64,000 nucleotides of DNA, from assembly GCF_001244545.1 (NCBI RefSeq), contig NZ_LN852695.1, positions 651,158-715,157 of the forward strand. The letters are read 5' to 3'. The DNA is from Candidatus Stoquefichus sp. SB1. Its GTDB lineage: Bacteria > Bacillota_I > Bacilli_A > Erysipelotrichales > Coprobacillaceae. The translations under genes and the position numbers were made by a program. The notes beneath the pieces were generated by a model that did no database searches, was not told where the DNA came from, and worked only from the letters and a program-made list of their open reading frames with translations. Positions 34,664 to 44,900 of this stretch are shown here, one piece after another; position 1 is the first letter of the stretch; every line of letters starts with the position of its first letter.

Positions 34664-34757
34664 ATGAAATGAAATCGTTGTAATACACATCTGATAGGTT
34701 GGCACAGAACATTGGATGATGTTTACATATAAAAGAAAAAAATGGAGGAAAGAAGAA

Positions 34758-35396
34758 ATGAAAAGAAAGAAAAGCATAGCCGGACGATTAGGCATGGCAG
34801 CTTTTGCGCTGACTCTGGTAACGACATGCATTTCCGGAGGAACGCTTGCGAAGTATGCCAGTGAGGTAACAGGTACAGGAACTGCGGTTACTGCAAAATG
34901 GGCATTCAAGGCAGGAAGTACAGAAGGTGCAGAATCAATCACAACTTTTAAATTAGGAGAGACGGATAATTCCGCTACTATTGCCAAAGAAAGAATCGCG
35001 CCAGGCAGTACTGGGACCGTTCCACTTTACTATGATCTGAGCGGCACTGAAGTCAAGACAAATCTCAAAATTAGTATCAAGGTAGATGATGTTAGTGAAC
35101 TACCAACGAATTTCAAAATCACATGTGATGGTGTAACTAAGGGAAAAACAGATTTCACAAACGATACTTATGTAGATTTCATGTCAAAGGATATTTCTGT
35201 AGATACATCAACAGGTGTTCTGACTGCAGCGGATGCAAAAGCACAAAAAGATATCACATGGGCATGGGCATTTGAAACAGGTAATGATGACTCAGCAAAG
35301 AAAACAGGAAACACAGCTGATACAGCAGATGGAAAAGCAGCGAATACAGTCAATTTCACAGTCAAGGTAGAAGCAACACAGTTAGCAGGGTCATAA
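34758..35396 (+). CDS. TasA/camelysin-like exported protein
   Basis: A 212-residue exported protein with a SipW-type signal peptide: MKRKKSIAGRLGMAAFALTL, then CISGGTLAKYASEVTGTGTA, the conserved ending LAKY-S recognised by SipW. The mature part is a beta-rich, Thr/Asp-rich single domain with a PLYYDLSGTEVKTNLKISIK strand pattern as in TasA/camelysin. TasA proteins form biofilm amyloid or donor-strand fibres; camelysins are metalloproteases. No HExxH is visible, so a structural role is likelier. Start is ATG 34758 behind GGAGGAAAG. Confidence 0.85.
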   Translation: MKRKKSIAGRLGMAAFALTLVTTCISGGTLAKYASEVTGTGTAVTAKWAFKAGSTEGAESITTFKLGETDNSATIAKERIAPGSTGTVPLYYDLSGTEVKTNLKISIKVDDVSELPTNFKITCDGVTKGKTDFTNDTYVDFMSKDISVDTSTGVLTAADAKAQKDITWAWAFETGNDDSAKKTGNTADTADGKAANTVNFTVKVEATQLAGS

Positions 35397-35529
35397 ATAC
35401 GGTCAGTATCTTATATCAGATCAAGGCACAAAAACTAGGGAGCAGTGTCCTGTGCCAGCACTGCCCTTTAGCAAAACCCACAGAATACTCTGTGAGCTTT
35501 GCTAAGGGAAAAAGAACAGGAGAATGATT

Positions 35530-37044
35530 ATGGATGATAAATTGAAAGATCAAAGTACAACTGAACAGATCAATCAACAGGATGAAGGGAAAAAGCATAA
35601 AAAACTGATTCTTTTATTACTGTTGCTTTTACTTTTTTCCAGTGTCGGTGTCAGTCTCATGCTGAATCATCATACAGAGGAGCTTCCTACTGTCGATACC
35701 ATAACGATCGATCCTGTCGAGAAACGTAATATACACGTATCCGGTCAGGTTATGTATTCTGATGGAAGAGTCTATCAGAACGGTCGTGTACAGCTGCATT
35801 CCGACGTCATGGAAACAAAGACAGATGAGAATGGATGGTTTCTGTTCAAAGATGTCGATCCTGCAGAACATACGCTATCGGTACTTGATAAGGATGGTAA
35901 TGTCATAGCAAAAGCACTTATATCTGTGGAACAGAAACAGAAGGGACAGAATTTCAATATCACGAAGAATAAGGACGGGGAATATGTTGTCCATTTATCA
36001 GCAGCGATTCGCTACCTGGAACTGAAAGTTGAGGTCGATGGAGATAAGCTTCTGCTGATACCGGAAAGCAGCTATGCAGTAACAGATAAAGGAAATGTCT
36101 TTACACAGGATGGACAGCTAAAAGTCGATGATGGACAGATCGTACTGCCATCAGGAACCGTTGTTCTGGAAAACAATAATATCGTGCATTATCCATACAT
36201 GGTGAAGCCGGACAATACAATCATCAGCATTCCTGAAGATGGCGTCAAACTGGAAGATGGAACAGTGATACAGGGGGACGGAACGATCGTATTCCCTAAG
36301 GATGATGTAGAAATCAACGATGAAAGAGATGAAGTCACGAATGGTAATGACGGAACTACTCATGAGATACCAAAGGATAAGCCGTCAAATGTGAAGCCGG
36401 ATGGTGATGTAGAGCCAATCGTGCCTAGTGAACCAGACACACCAACGGATCCCGATAAACCAGTCGATCCGGATACTCCGATTGATCCAGACAAGCCAAC
36501 AGATCCGGATACGCCAGTAGAGCCTGATGATCCACTTTCCCCTCCAGAGGGCTATACCGTGAGAGGAAACAATAAGGCAGGCTGGACAAGTCCATGGAAT
36601 GTGACAACACCGTTAACTGCACTAGACCTTTTTGATACAGGAAAGATAAACAGTGAGAATGTGCCTGTCATACAGCCGGGATCAGAAGGCAGCTACATCT
36701 TCTGTCTGGAAAACAATCGTTCTACCAATCTCTCGGTAAAGATCTATCTTGAAAAGGTATCAAAGGTTGAGTTTCCACTGGAATACAGACTGTCTGAAAT
36801 TCAGAGCATCGACAGTGTGGTAGATGACAATGTGAAATGGCAGAGTCTGAAGGATGGAGAACTGACGCTTTCTGCAGATGGAACCATTGGTCATAAGAGT
36901 ACAGATAATCGAAAGCTATACCGTCTGGAATGGAAATGGCCATTCGATAAAACAAATAGTAAAGATACAGAACTTGGAAAGAATCAGTCAAAGTTTGAAA
37001 TCAAGCTAGGTGTCCGTGTAGAAGAACTGGTAAAAGAGAAATGA
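35530..37044 (+). CDS. Membrane-anchored fibre-locus protein, Pro-rich linker and TasA-like C-terminus
   Basis: A 504-residue protein. A short cytosolic N-terminus, one membrane helix (about residues 20-40, KKLILLLLLLLLFSSVGVSL) and then an extracellular carboxypeptidase-regulatory-like beta domain (VSGQVMYSDGRVYQNGRVQL). Next come repeats of short DGTI/DGQIV strands (about 175-255), a PxxPxDP linker (about 298-340) and a C-terminal TasA/camelysin-like domain (VIQPGSEGSYIFCLENNRST). It may be the membrane base or anchor of the fibre: inner helix, spacer, then a domain of the fibre type. The ATG at 35530 has AGGAG seven bases upstream. The last four bases overlap the next signal peptidase gene. 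Confidence 0.75.
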   Translation: MDDKLKDQSTTEQINQQDEGKKHKKLILLLLLLLLFSSVGVSLMLNHHTEELPTVDTITIDPVEKRNIHVSGQVMYSDGRVYQNGRVQLHSDVMETKTDENGWFLFKDVDPAEHTLSVLDKDGNVIAKALISVEQKQKGQNFNITKNKDGEYVVHLSAAIRYLELKVEVDGDKLLLIPESSYAVTDKGNVFTQDGQLKVDDGQIVLPSGTVVLENNNIVHYPYMVKPDNTIISIPEDGVKLEDGTVIQGDGTIVFPKDDVEINDERDEVTNGNDGTTHEIPKDKPSNVKPDGDVEPIVPSEPDTPTDPDKPVDPDTPIDPDKPTDPDTPVEPDDPLSPPEGYTVRGNNKAGWTSPWNVTTPLTALDLFDTGKINSENVPVIQPGSEGSYIFCLENNRSTNLSVKIYLEKVSKVEFPLEYRLSEIQSIDSVVDDNVKWQSLKDGELTLSADGTIGHKSTDNRKLYRLEWKWPFDKTNSKDTELGKNQSKFEIKLGVRVEELVKEK

Positions 37045-37547
37045 GAAAAATAATCACAAAAGGCGGAACATTGGTGCTTGGTATTCTCGTATGTCTGCTG
37101 ATCATCATACTTGGCATTCAGGCATACAACAAACTCATTGTTCATGATGAAACTGCCGGCATTCTGGGCTATAACTACAAGACAGTTCTGACAGGTTCCA
37201 TGGAACCTGTAATACCAGTTGGCAGCATCGTCATTACAAAAGAACAGAGCAGTTATGAAATGGAAGATATTATATCCTTTCAGGAAGAAGGAAGCGTCAT
37301 TACACATAGAATCATCAGCATAGACAGGGAACGATACATAACAAAAGGCGACGCCAACAATGTGGCAGATACAGAAGAAGTCCAGCAGAAACAGATATTA
37401 GGGAAAGTGATTCTGACGATACCGCTGCTTGGCTATCTGGTCATGTGGCTGATGTCACCAGTCGGAATCATCAGTTTATTTATCATCATGGGAATCTGGT
37501 ATATAGCGACAGGAAGAAACAGAGGTGCAGGAAATGAAAAGGAATAG
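37041..37547 (+). CDS. Second SipW-type signal peptidase I
   Basis: A 168-residue SipW-class enzyme: N-terminal helix (about 10-27), TVLTGSMEPVIPVGSIVI with the catalytic Ser, SVITHRIISIDRE with His, TKGDANNVAD, and a C-terminal helix (about 130-160). It lacks the coiled-coil tail of the first SipW. It overlaps the previous gene by four bases and the next by 14, so all are tightly coupled. Two SipW enzymes in one locus suggests each serves its own set of substrates. Confidence 0.88.
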   Translation: MRKIITKGGTLVLGILVCLLIIILGIQAYNKLIVHDETAGILGYNYKTVLTGSMEPVIPVGSIVITKEQSSYEMEDIISFQEEGSVITHRIISIDRERYITKGDANNVADTEEVQQKQILGKVILTIPLLGYLVMWLMSPVGIISLFIIMGIWYIATGRNRGAGNEKE

Positions 37548-38043
37548 GACAACATTAAGGAAAACAGCAATCGGATTAGTATTCATACTGCTGGTTATGG
37601 GTGCTGTGACACTTGCACGCTACACTTCCTCCATACAGGGACAGGGTACTGCAACGACTGCCTTATATCAGAATAATGCTACTTTTACCTTGACCGGTGA
37701 TGACATTCCTACTCATCCCAATGACAGCAGAACTATTGAATTTACCGTGTCAAATACCAAAGATAACAAAACAGCAGAAGTTGCACAGATTTATGAATTC
37801 ATGATTCAAACTGCTGAGAACATTCCATTCAAATTTGAGTTATCAAAAGATAATGGATCAACTTGGAAAGAAGCTACAGCAAATGTAAAAACAGATTATA
37901 AAGATAACATTCTTAACTTGAATGAGCAAACAGATACATGGAAATTAAAGATTACATGGCCTGATTCTGCAAGTGAAAGTACCTATACAAATGAAATTGA
38001 CTATGTACAAATAAAAGTGCTGATGGAACAGAAAACAAGTTAA
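37534..38043 (+). CDS. TasA-like exported protein, minor
   Basis: A 169-residue protein with a SipW-type signal: MKRNRTTLRKTAIGLVFILL, then GAVTLARYTSSIQGQGTATT. The mature part is a small beta domain (NATFTLTGDDIPTHPNDSRT onward) with an immunoglobulin-like strand order expected for TasA-type subunits. The ATG at 37534 lies in the tail of the signal peptidase gene behind GAGGTGCAGGA. Probably a second fibre subunit. Confidence 0.75.
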   Translation: MKRNRTTLRKTAIGLVFILLVMGAVTLARYTSSIQGQGTATTALYQNNATFTLTGDDIPTHPNDSRTIEFTVSNTKDNKTAEVAQIYEFMIQTAENIPFKFELSKDNGSTWKEATANVKTDYKDNILNLNEQTDTWKLKITWPDSASESTYTNEIDYVQIKVLMEQKTS

Positions 38044-38057
38044 AGGAGGAGCATTGC

Positions 38058-38897
38058 ATGAAAAGAAAGAAAAAATACAATAGTAAAGCAATACAGAAAA
38101 AACTCCTTAGGATACTTGTTGTTTTAGTGCTGATTGTTCTCACATTAGGCAGTCTTACTCTGGCAAAGTATATGAGCCAGTTGAATTCAGATAAGATCAT
38201 AGGCAGACCGGATGGTTTTTATTTTGAAAGTGATTATCTGACTGTGAACAATTCTCCTTATGAGATGCAGAACTGGAACAGAGATAAAGATTACAGCTTC
38301 ATTGTGGACATTCGAAATTTTCAGGACTCATTGAGAGCATCAGAAATGGATGTGTCCTATAAACTCGAAATATCTGAGCTGGGATCAAACGTGACGGCAT
38401 CATTGAATGGAGATAATGTAACAAGTAATACAACTTTTACAATGTCAGCGGATCAGACCGTTACGGATCAGTTGTTGATTACTGTACCAAAAGGAAAAAC
38501 ACCATCCAACAACAAAATTCAGATAAAAGCTACGGCAGTCCCGGAATCATCGAATGGATATTCCAAGGAAATCAGTGCTGTGTTTACACTTATAGAAAAC
38601 TCATCCACATTTGAGCTGCAGTTGGAAAATCACAAAGATTATTATGATCTGCTGATAGGTGTTGCGAAGTCAGGTCAGACCATGACAATAAACTGGCCAA
38701 GTGGCTTTACACCGGATAGCACTGTTACAGAGTTAAAAAGTGCAAGCACTACATCTGCAAGCTATACAACAAATGGGGATGATACAAGTGTCAGGCTGCG
38801 ATTCTTTGTGACAGGTACGATTGATAAAACAAAATCATTCTCTGTAAAGGACAGCAGTGGAAACGAAAAAGCTGTCAAGATCAGTAATGCACAGTAA
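38058..38897 (+). CDS. TasA-like exported protein, larger
   Basis: A 279-residue protein with the same export signal pattern: basic start MKRKKKYNSKAIQKKLLRIL, hydrophobic core and LGSLTLAKYMSQL. The mature region has two beta-rich halves; the first (SPYEMQNWNRDKDYSFIVDI) has the TasA-like pattern of a long subunit and the second (about residues 185-275) may be an added domain. It starts 14 bases after the previous stop with AAAGGAGG upstream. Fibre subunit or adaptor for the giant protein that follows; the role is inferred. Confidence 0.72.
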   Translation: MKRKKKYNSKAIQKKLLRILVVLVLIVLTLGSLTLAKYMSQLNSDKIIGRPDGFYFESDYLTVNNSPYEMQNWNRDKDYSFIVDIRNFQDSLRASEMDVSYKLEISELGSNVTASLNGDNVTSNTTFTMSADQTVTDQLLITVPKGKTPSNNKIQIKATAVPESSNGYSKEISAVFTLIENSSTFELQLENHKDYYDLLIGVAKSGQTMTINWPSGFTPDSTVTELKSASTTSASYTTNGDDTSVRLRFFVTGTIDKTKSFSVKDSSGNEKAVKISNAQ

Positions 38898-38907
38898 GGA
38901 GGAACAT

Positions 38908-41900
38908 ATGAAGAAATTAAAATTTAAAAAGGACGTATTACATAAATTAAAAGTATTTATTTCTCTCTTTATTGTAGGAACAATGATGATCCAGTTTTTG
39001 AGTAATGACTATGTACTGGCTCATACGCAGGACAATGTCATTGCAACCTATGATATTGGTGTGGATAAAGGGAATGTGACAGCTACATTAACATCGGATG
39101 GTAAATTAACGATCAGTGGAACAGGTGATATTAAAGATTATACAGAAACAACAATGCCCTTCTCTGATAACATAAAATATATTTCTAGTTTGGTTATCGA
39201 GGATGGTATCACGTCTATCGGTGATTATACATTCTTCGGATGTAAAAATCTGAACGATAAACTGGAGCTTCCTAAGACAATAACCAGCATAGGAGACTAT
39301 GCATTCAGCGGCTACAGCAAAGAGACAGCGCCAGCATTTACCTATATTACAAATGAGTTTACATCAGCAGATATTACTGTACCGATTCCAGAAACGAAAG
39401 AAGATAATGCTGAGGAACCAGTAGCAGATAAGAAAGAACAAGAACAGCAAAACAGTGAAGACACATCTCATGAAAATGCTAATGTTCAACAGAATGCAGA
39501 AAACGTCGCTTCGGATTCAACTGAACCTGCAGGCGATGATCAAGCTAATGTGAATAATGAGGAAACATCTCAAGTTGAAGATGAAAATAAAACTCCTCAG
39601 ACTTCCGGTAAAATGGAAATCAAAACAATTACAGAACAAGAAGTAGGAAAAGACATCTTCTTTCCAAATCAAACAGGTGGATATAAAGCGAAAGAAACAA
39701 ATAAAAGTTTTAGAACAGCTTCGGAGAATGCAGGGTATATTGAAGCAGATCGTTTTTTGACAGTGAAGCTTGATAATATCATCACACAACATCTTCCAGT
39801 TAAAAATGGCAAACTGATTGTGCCTAATCGACCAAATTATGGAATCGAATCACCAGTACCTGATGATGCCTATATGATACATACATTTAAGGGCTGGAGC
39901 ATAGATAACCAAATAGTGCAGCCTAAGGAAGAATATGCAATTACAGATAATTTAGATGAAATCACATTAACATCTCAGTGGAATACAGAGTGGAGCATCA
40001 ATCCTCAGATTAAGACAGAGGCAAAAGAAGATGTATCTGTTTATAGTATAATTGATGGAAATACACAGAAACCATTAGAACAAGCAGAAGGATATGTCTT
40101 ATCGGTACAGTGGCAGATCAATAGTAAGGATGAGAAAGATGATGCGGCATGGGAAGATATAGATAATGCAACCTCTCTTACCTATGAACGAAAGGTGCAG
40201 GCAAAGGATACTTCTAGCTTCTTTAGAGCAAAGATAGCAATCGCAAGACAAACAAAGTTAAGAACGGCTGCCGAAATAAATGAAATAACAACAGAAGCAG
40301 TTAATGGTATCAATTCGCTTACTCCTATTACAGTGACATATAATGCAGGAGAAGGTGGAACTGGTATTATTGAAAACAAAGATCTTAAAGATGGTGATAA
40401 CTATAAGCCAGAAGAAAACACTTTTACTCATCCAGATGGCAAAGTGTTTACAGGATGGAAAGTAAGTTTAACAAATGTTACTGCAATTAGGAATGATGGT
40501 ACTGCAATAAATGATGGAGATATTGTACACTCATATGATCCTATTACAATATCTTTATCCAATGTAGAATCAGGGTCAATCACTTTAACTGCCCAATGGG
40601 ATACACAAACAGTTATTTATGTGGATAGTACGATATCTTCTAGTGGTGATGGATCAACACCCGAGACAGCAGTGAAAACAATAAATGAAGCATATAATCT
40701 ATTGTCAAGTACGGGTACAATAGATACTAATAAAATAGTTTTATGCAGTAACTATAGTTTTAGTGGTGTTACTCAATTAGGCGATAAAGCTACCGCTATT
40801 ACCTCTTTAGATAAAATAAATCCTGTTACTTTAAATACAGGAATAACTAATGGAGCAAATAAATCTCCGACAGCAGCATTAGTAGCGCATGCAGATTTGA
40901 AATTTGATAATATCATATTATCTTCAACTAGAACTGCGTTACAACATTATGAAACTAATGCACTTTTTATGATGGGGTATCATCTTGTTATAGGTGAAAA
41001 TGTATCAAATGTGAACTATATATCTATTGTAGGTGGTGGTTATACGACAAGTCACGTTTTTGATGAAACTAATATTGACATTTATAGTGGTAATTGGGGA
41101 TATATTTTCGGCGGTGGATATGCAGGTACTATAACTGGTGATGCCAATATAAATTTATTTGGAGGAAGTGTAAGATATATATATGCTGGATGTGGTTATG
41201 GTAATCTTGGGAGTGAAAATATAAATAATGGTACAGTAAATGGATCAGCAAACACATATGTATATGCAGGAAGTGCAAGCATGTATCAAGGGGCAAGAGG
41301 TGGAAGAATAAAGGGAACAGGACATGATTATAGTAATAAGTTAATCATGTATGGTGGTGTAATAGATGGAATAAGAGGAGGACCAACACAACCTAATTAT
41401 GCTAATTTTGAGAAGAAAACGATTATTGAAATTCATGGGGGAAAGATCACTGATACTGTTTTTTTAGGTTCTGGTGATGGCTCTACAAAAATAGGTCAAA
41501 GCAATGGCGTGGATATTAGTATTTATGATGGAGCTATATTGACTAAAGATTTATATTTAGGAAGTAATGATAATATTACGGGTAGTTCAACAGGAATCAC
41601 TCTTGTTGGTGATAAAAATCTTACCATGTATGGTGGAGAAATTTATGGTGATGTTTATGGTGGATGCAATTTAGGTAGCACAAAAGATGGTAATGTTAAT
41701 ATTACTATAAAAAGCGGTGTCGTTAAGGGAAATATTTATGGAGGTGGAAGAGGAAGCGATAAATACACTGCTCAGATAATTGGCAATACTAATATAATAA
41801 TAGAAAATAATGCAATTATAGAGAAAAATGTTTATGGTGGTGGTTTCTATAGAACTCAAAACCAAGGTAATATAATCATCAATATTGATGGAAGAGTATC

Positions 41901-44900
41901 AAATGTTTATGGAGCAGGTAATGGTACATTAACAAATGTCACAGGAAACTCAACAGTGAATATATCATCAAGTGCAATAATAAGTGAAAATGTATATGGC
42001 GGTGGAGAGGAAGGAAAAGCGAATACTACTTTCATAAATATATCGGGTGGAAAGATAGGCGATACTACAGCAAAGGAAACGGGAAATCTATATGGTGGTG
42101 GAAATAAGATTGGAGTATCTGCTTCAAATATAACGGTAAAAGGTTCTCCTGTTATCAATGGTAATATCTATGGCGGAAGCAATGCTTTAGGAACAACCAC
42201 AACGTCAAATGTGAATATAGAAGGTACAGTTACAAATGATGTTTACGCCGGAGGCAAAGGTAGTGGTACTACTGTAACTACAGCAAATCTGAATATCAAT
42301 ACAGGAGCTGATATTAAAGGGAATGCCTTTGGTGGTGCTGAAGAAGGTGCTGTAGGTGCTTCTAATATTAAAATCGCTGGCGGTAAAGCAAATAGTGTTT
42401 TTGGCGGTTCCGATAAGGCAAGTATCTCAGGTGCTGTTAAGATAGAATCTAGTACAGGTTCATTTGCTAAGGATATATATGGTGGATGTAACTCTTCTGG
42501 ATCTATTGGTAGTTTATCTATGAACCTTGCAGGTAAAGCTGACAATGTATTCTTAGGTGGTAATGCAACTCCTACTGAAAGTAAAGATATAACTGGAGAA
42601 GCAAAGATAGATGTTACTACGAATGAAGCAAATAGCATCGGTAATATCTATGGTGGTTCTAATTCTACTGGATCAGTTACATCTCCTGCTATCAATATCA
42701 GTGGCTATGTTACGAATGTCTATGGTGGTGGTAAAGGTTCTTCCACAACGACTAATACTCCTAGTGTTACAATCAAATCAGGAGGTCATGTCACAGGCAG
42801 TGTTTATGGTGGTGGAGAAGAAGGTATCACACATGGAACAACTGTGACTTTAGATGATGGAAGCATCGTTAATGATGCTTTTGCCGGTGGAAATAAAGTG
42901 GGTGTTGATGGTACTGTTGCAGTCATTGCATCTACTGGCTCTAAGGCTAATAATATCTATGGTGGTTCTAATAATTCTGGAACTATGGATAAACCTACTG
43001 TCACTATCAAAGGCGAAGCAGAAAATGTATACGGTGGAGGTTATGGTGCTGATACAACAACAAGTAATCCTATCGTAAATGTAGAAACTGGAAGTAAAAT
43101 AACAGGTAGTGTATTTGGTGGTGGTAATCTAGGGCAGGTAGAAAATCCTACAGTTAACCTTAATGGTGGTACTGTGAATAATGCATTTGCTGGAGGAAAT
43201 GCAGTAGGTGTAACCGGTACTGTAGCTCTTAATGTAAAAGATGGAGTAACCGCAACAAATATTTATGGAGGATCAAATTCATCAGGCAATGTAGATAATC
43301 CTTCACTTTCAGTTAAGGGAGGAACCATTACAAATATCTATGGTGGAGGTTTTGGTGGTGCATCTAATGATGGCAATAATGGAACCATCACATCTAATCC
43401 TAATATCACTATAGAAAACGGAACAATCGATAGTGTTTATGGCGGTGGCGAACGAGGTGTTACAACAAAGACGAATACAATATCAGTAACTGGAGGAACA
43501 CTGACGAATATCTATGGTGGCGGAAACAAAGCACAAGCGGAGAATACAGTTATCAATTTGAATAATACAATGGGTTCAATCACAAATGTGTATGGAGGAT
43601 GTAACAATAGTGGTACTGTTCAAAGCTCAAAGATATATATTGATGGTACGATCACCACTGTATTTGGCGGTGGTAAAGGTCAAAATACAACCGTCAATGA
43701 ATCTTATACCAAGACAGAAGCTTCTGCGAAAGTCACAGATATTTATGGTGGTAGTGAAAAAGGTACAGTTACCAATGCAACGCTTGTGGTTCATGGGCCA
43801 GTGGAAGGCAGCATCTATGGCGGTGGTCTTGGTGCGACTTCGGTCATTAAAGGCAATACATGGGTATATGTATCTAATAGTGTCAAAGGCAATGTCTATG
43901 GCGGAGGAAATCAGGGGAAAGTTGTTGGTAATACACACGTGGATTTAGCATCTGGTACGATTGGTATAAGTACCAATGATGATGCGACAGGTAATGTTTT
44001 TGGCGGATCGAATCAAGCCAAAGTTGAAGGCAACACACTTCTTCATATTGGAAGCTATGTCGTCAAGGCTCCTGAAGGCGCTGTACTTCCAGAAGGTGAT
44101 GAGAAAAGTCTTATTGTTTATGGCACTGTGTTTGGTGGCGGGAATACCACTTCAACAGGAAAAGATTTTGATGCCTCTGATCCCTATGTAATGGGGACTG
44201 CAACAGTTGAAATTGGTGGTACAGGCTATAAAAAAGTTGATATTCAAAAGAGCATCTTTGGTGATGGAAATAAATGTGTTACCAATGGAGATAAAACCAT
44301 TGAAATCAAAGATTATAAAGCATTGACAAGCAATGCAAATAAATCTATTCAACGTGCAACAACTCTGAAAATCATAAACAGTGATATCGAACTGATTGGA
44401 GAAAAGGATACTGCTAACTTAGTGACGACGATTGATTATTCATTAAATCGTATTGATAATCTCATACTAAAAGGTGGAAGTCTATTGAAATTACAAACTC
44501 CAGTCAATCTGGTTATGGGATTTGAAAGCCAGAACGAGGATGGCTCATTACAAACGATTGAACAGGCTAATAACGATACAACAGGAAATAGACTCTATGT
44601 ACAGCAGGGACAGCATATCGAATTGAGAATAAATGAAGATGTTAGCCGTCCGGGATATGGAGATGTGAAAGGTTTTGCGCAATTAGGAAGATACTATATA
44701 GATGGTCAATCTCTTGATAAGGACGCACAGGGTGTCTATGTCATGGGTAGTTATTACAGTGATGAAACTAATAATACAAATAGTGGCTTCATTGTCGCAG
44801 AAGCAGAAAACTTTGTTGATCAGACTGAGCTTAAGAAAGGGGATGTCATTACACCTACTACAAATTCCACATCATGGAGAAACTGGTTGTTAGGTTCATC

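Noticed and set aside
34664-34757. Paired LytTR-binding repeats before the first TasA-like gene
   Set aside because: ATCGTTGTA and TAGGTTGGC are too poor a match to the LytTR consensus to claim.
43627-43938. 103-codon frame antisense to the giant gene
   Set aside because: An artefact of the repetitive composition; no ribosome site and no known protein features.
41000-44200. Tandem-looking DNA repeats that might suggest a CRISPR array
   Set aside because: The repeats are in frame, vary in length and encode YGGG motifs of one long protein; there are no constant-length spacers and no cas genes.
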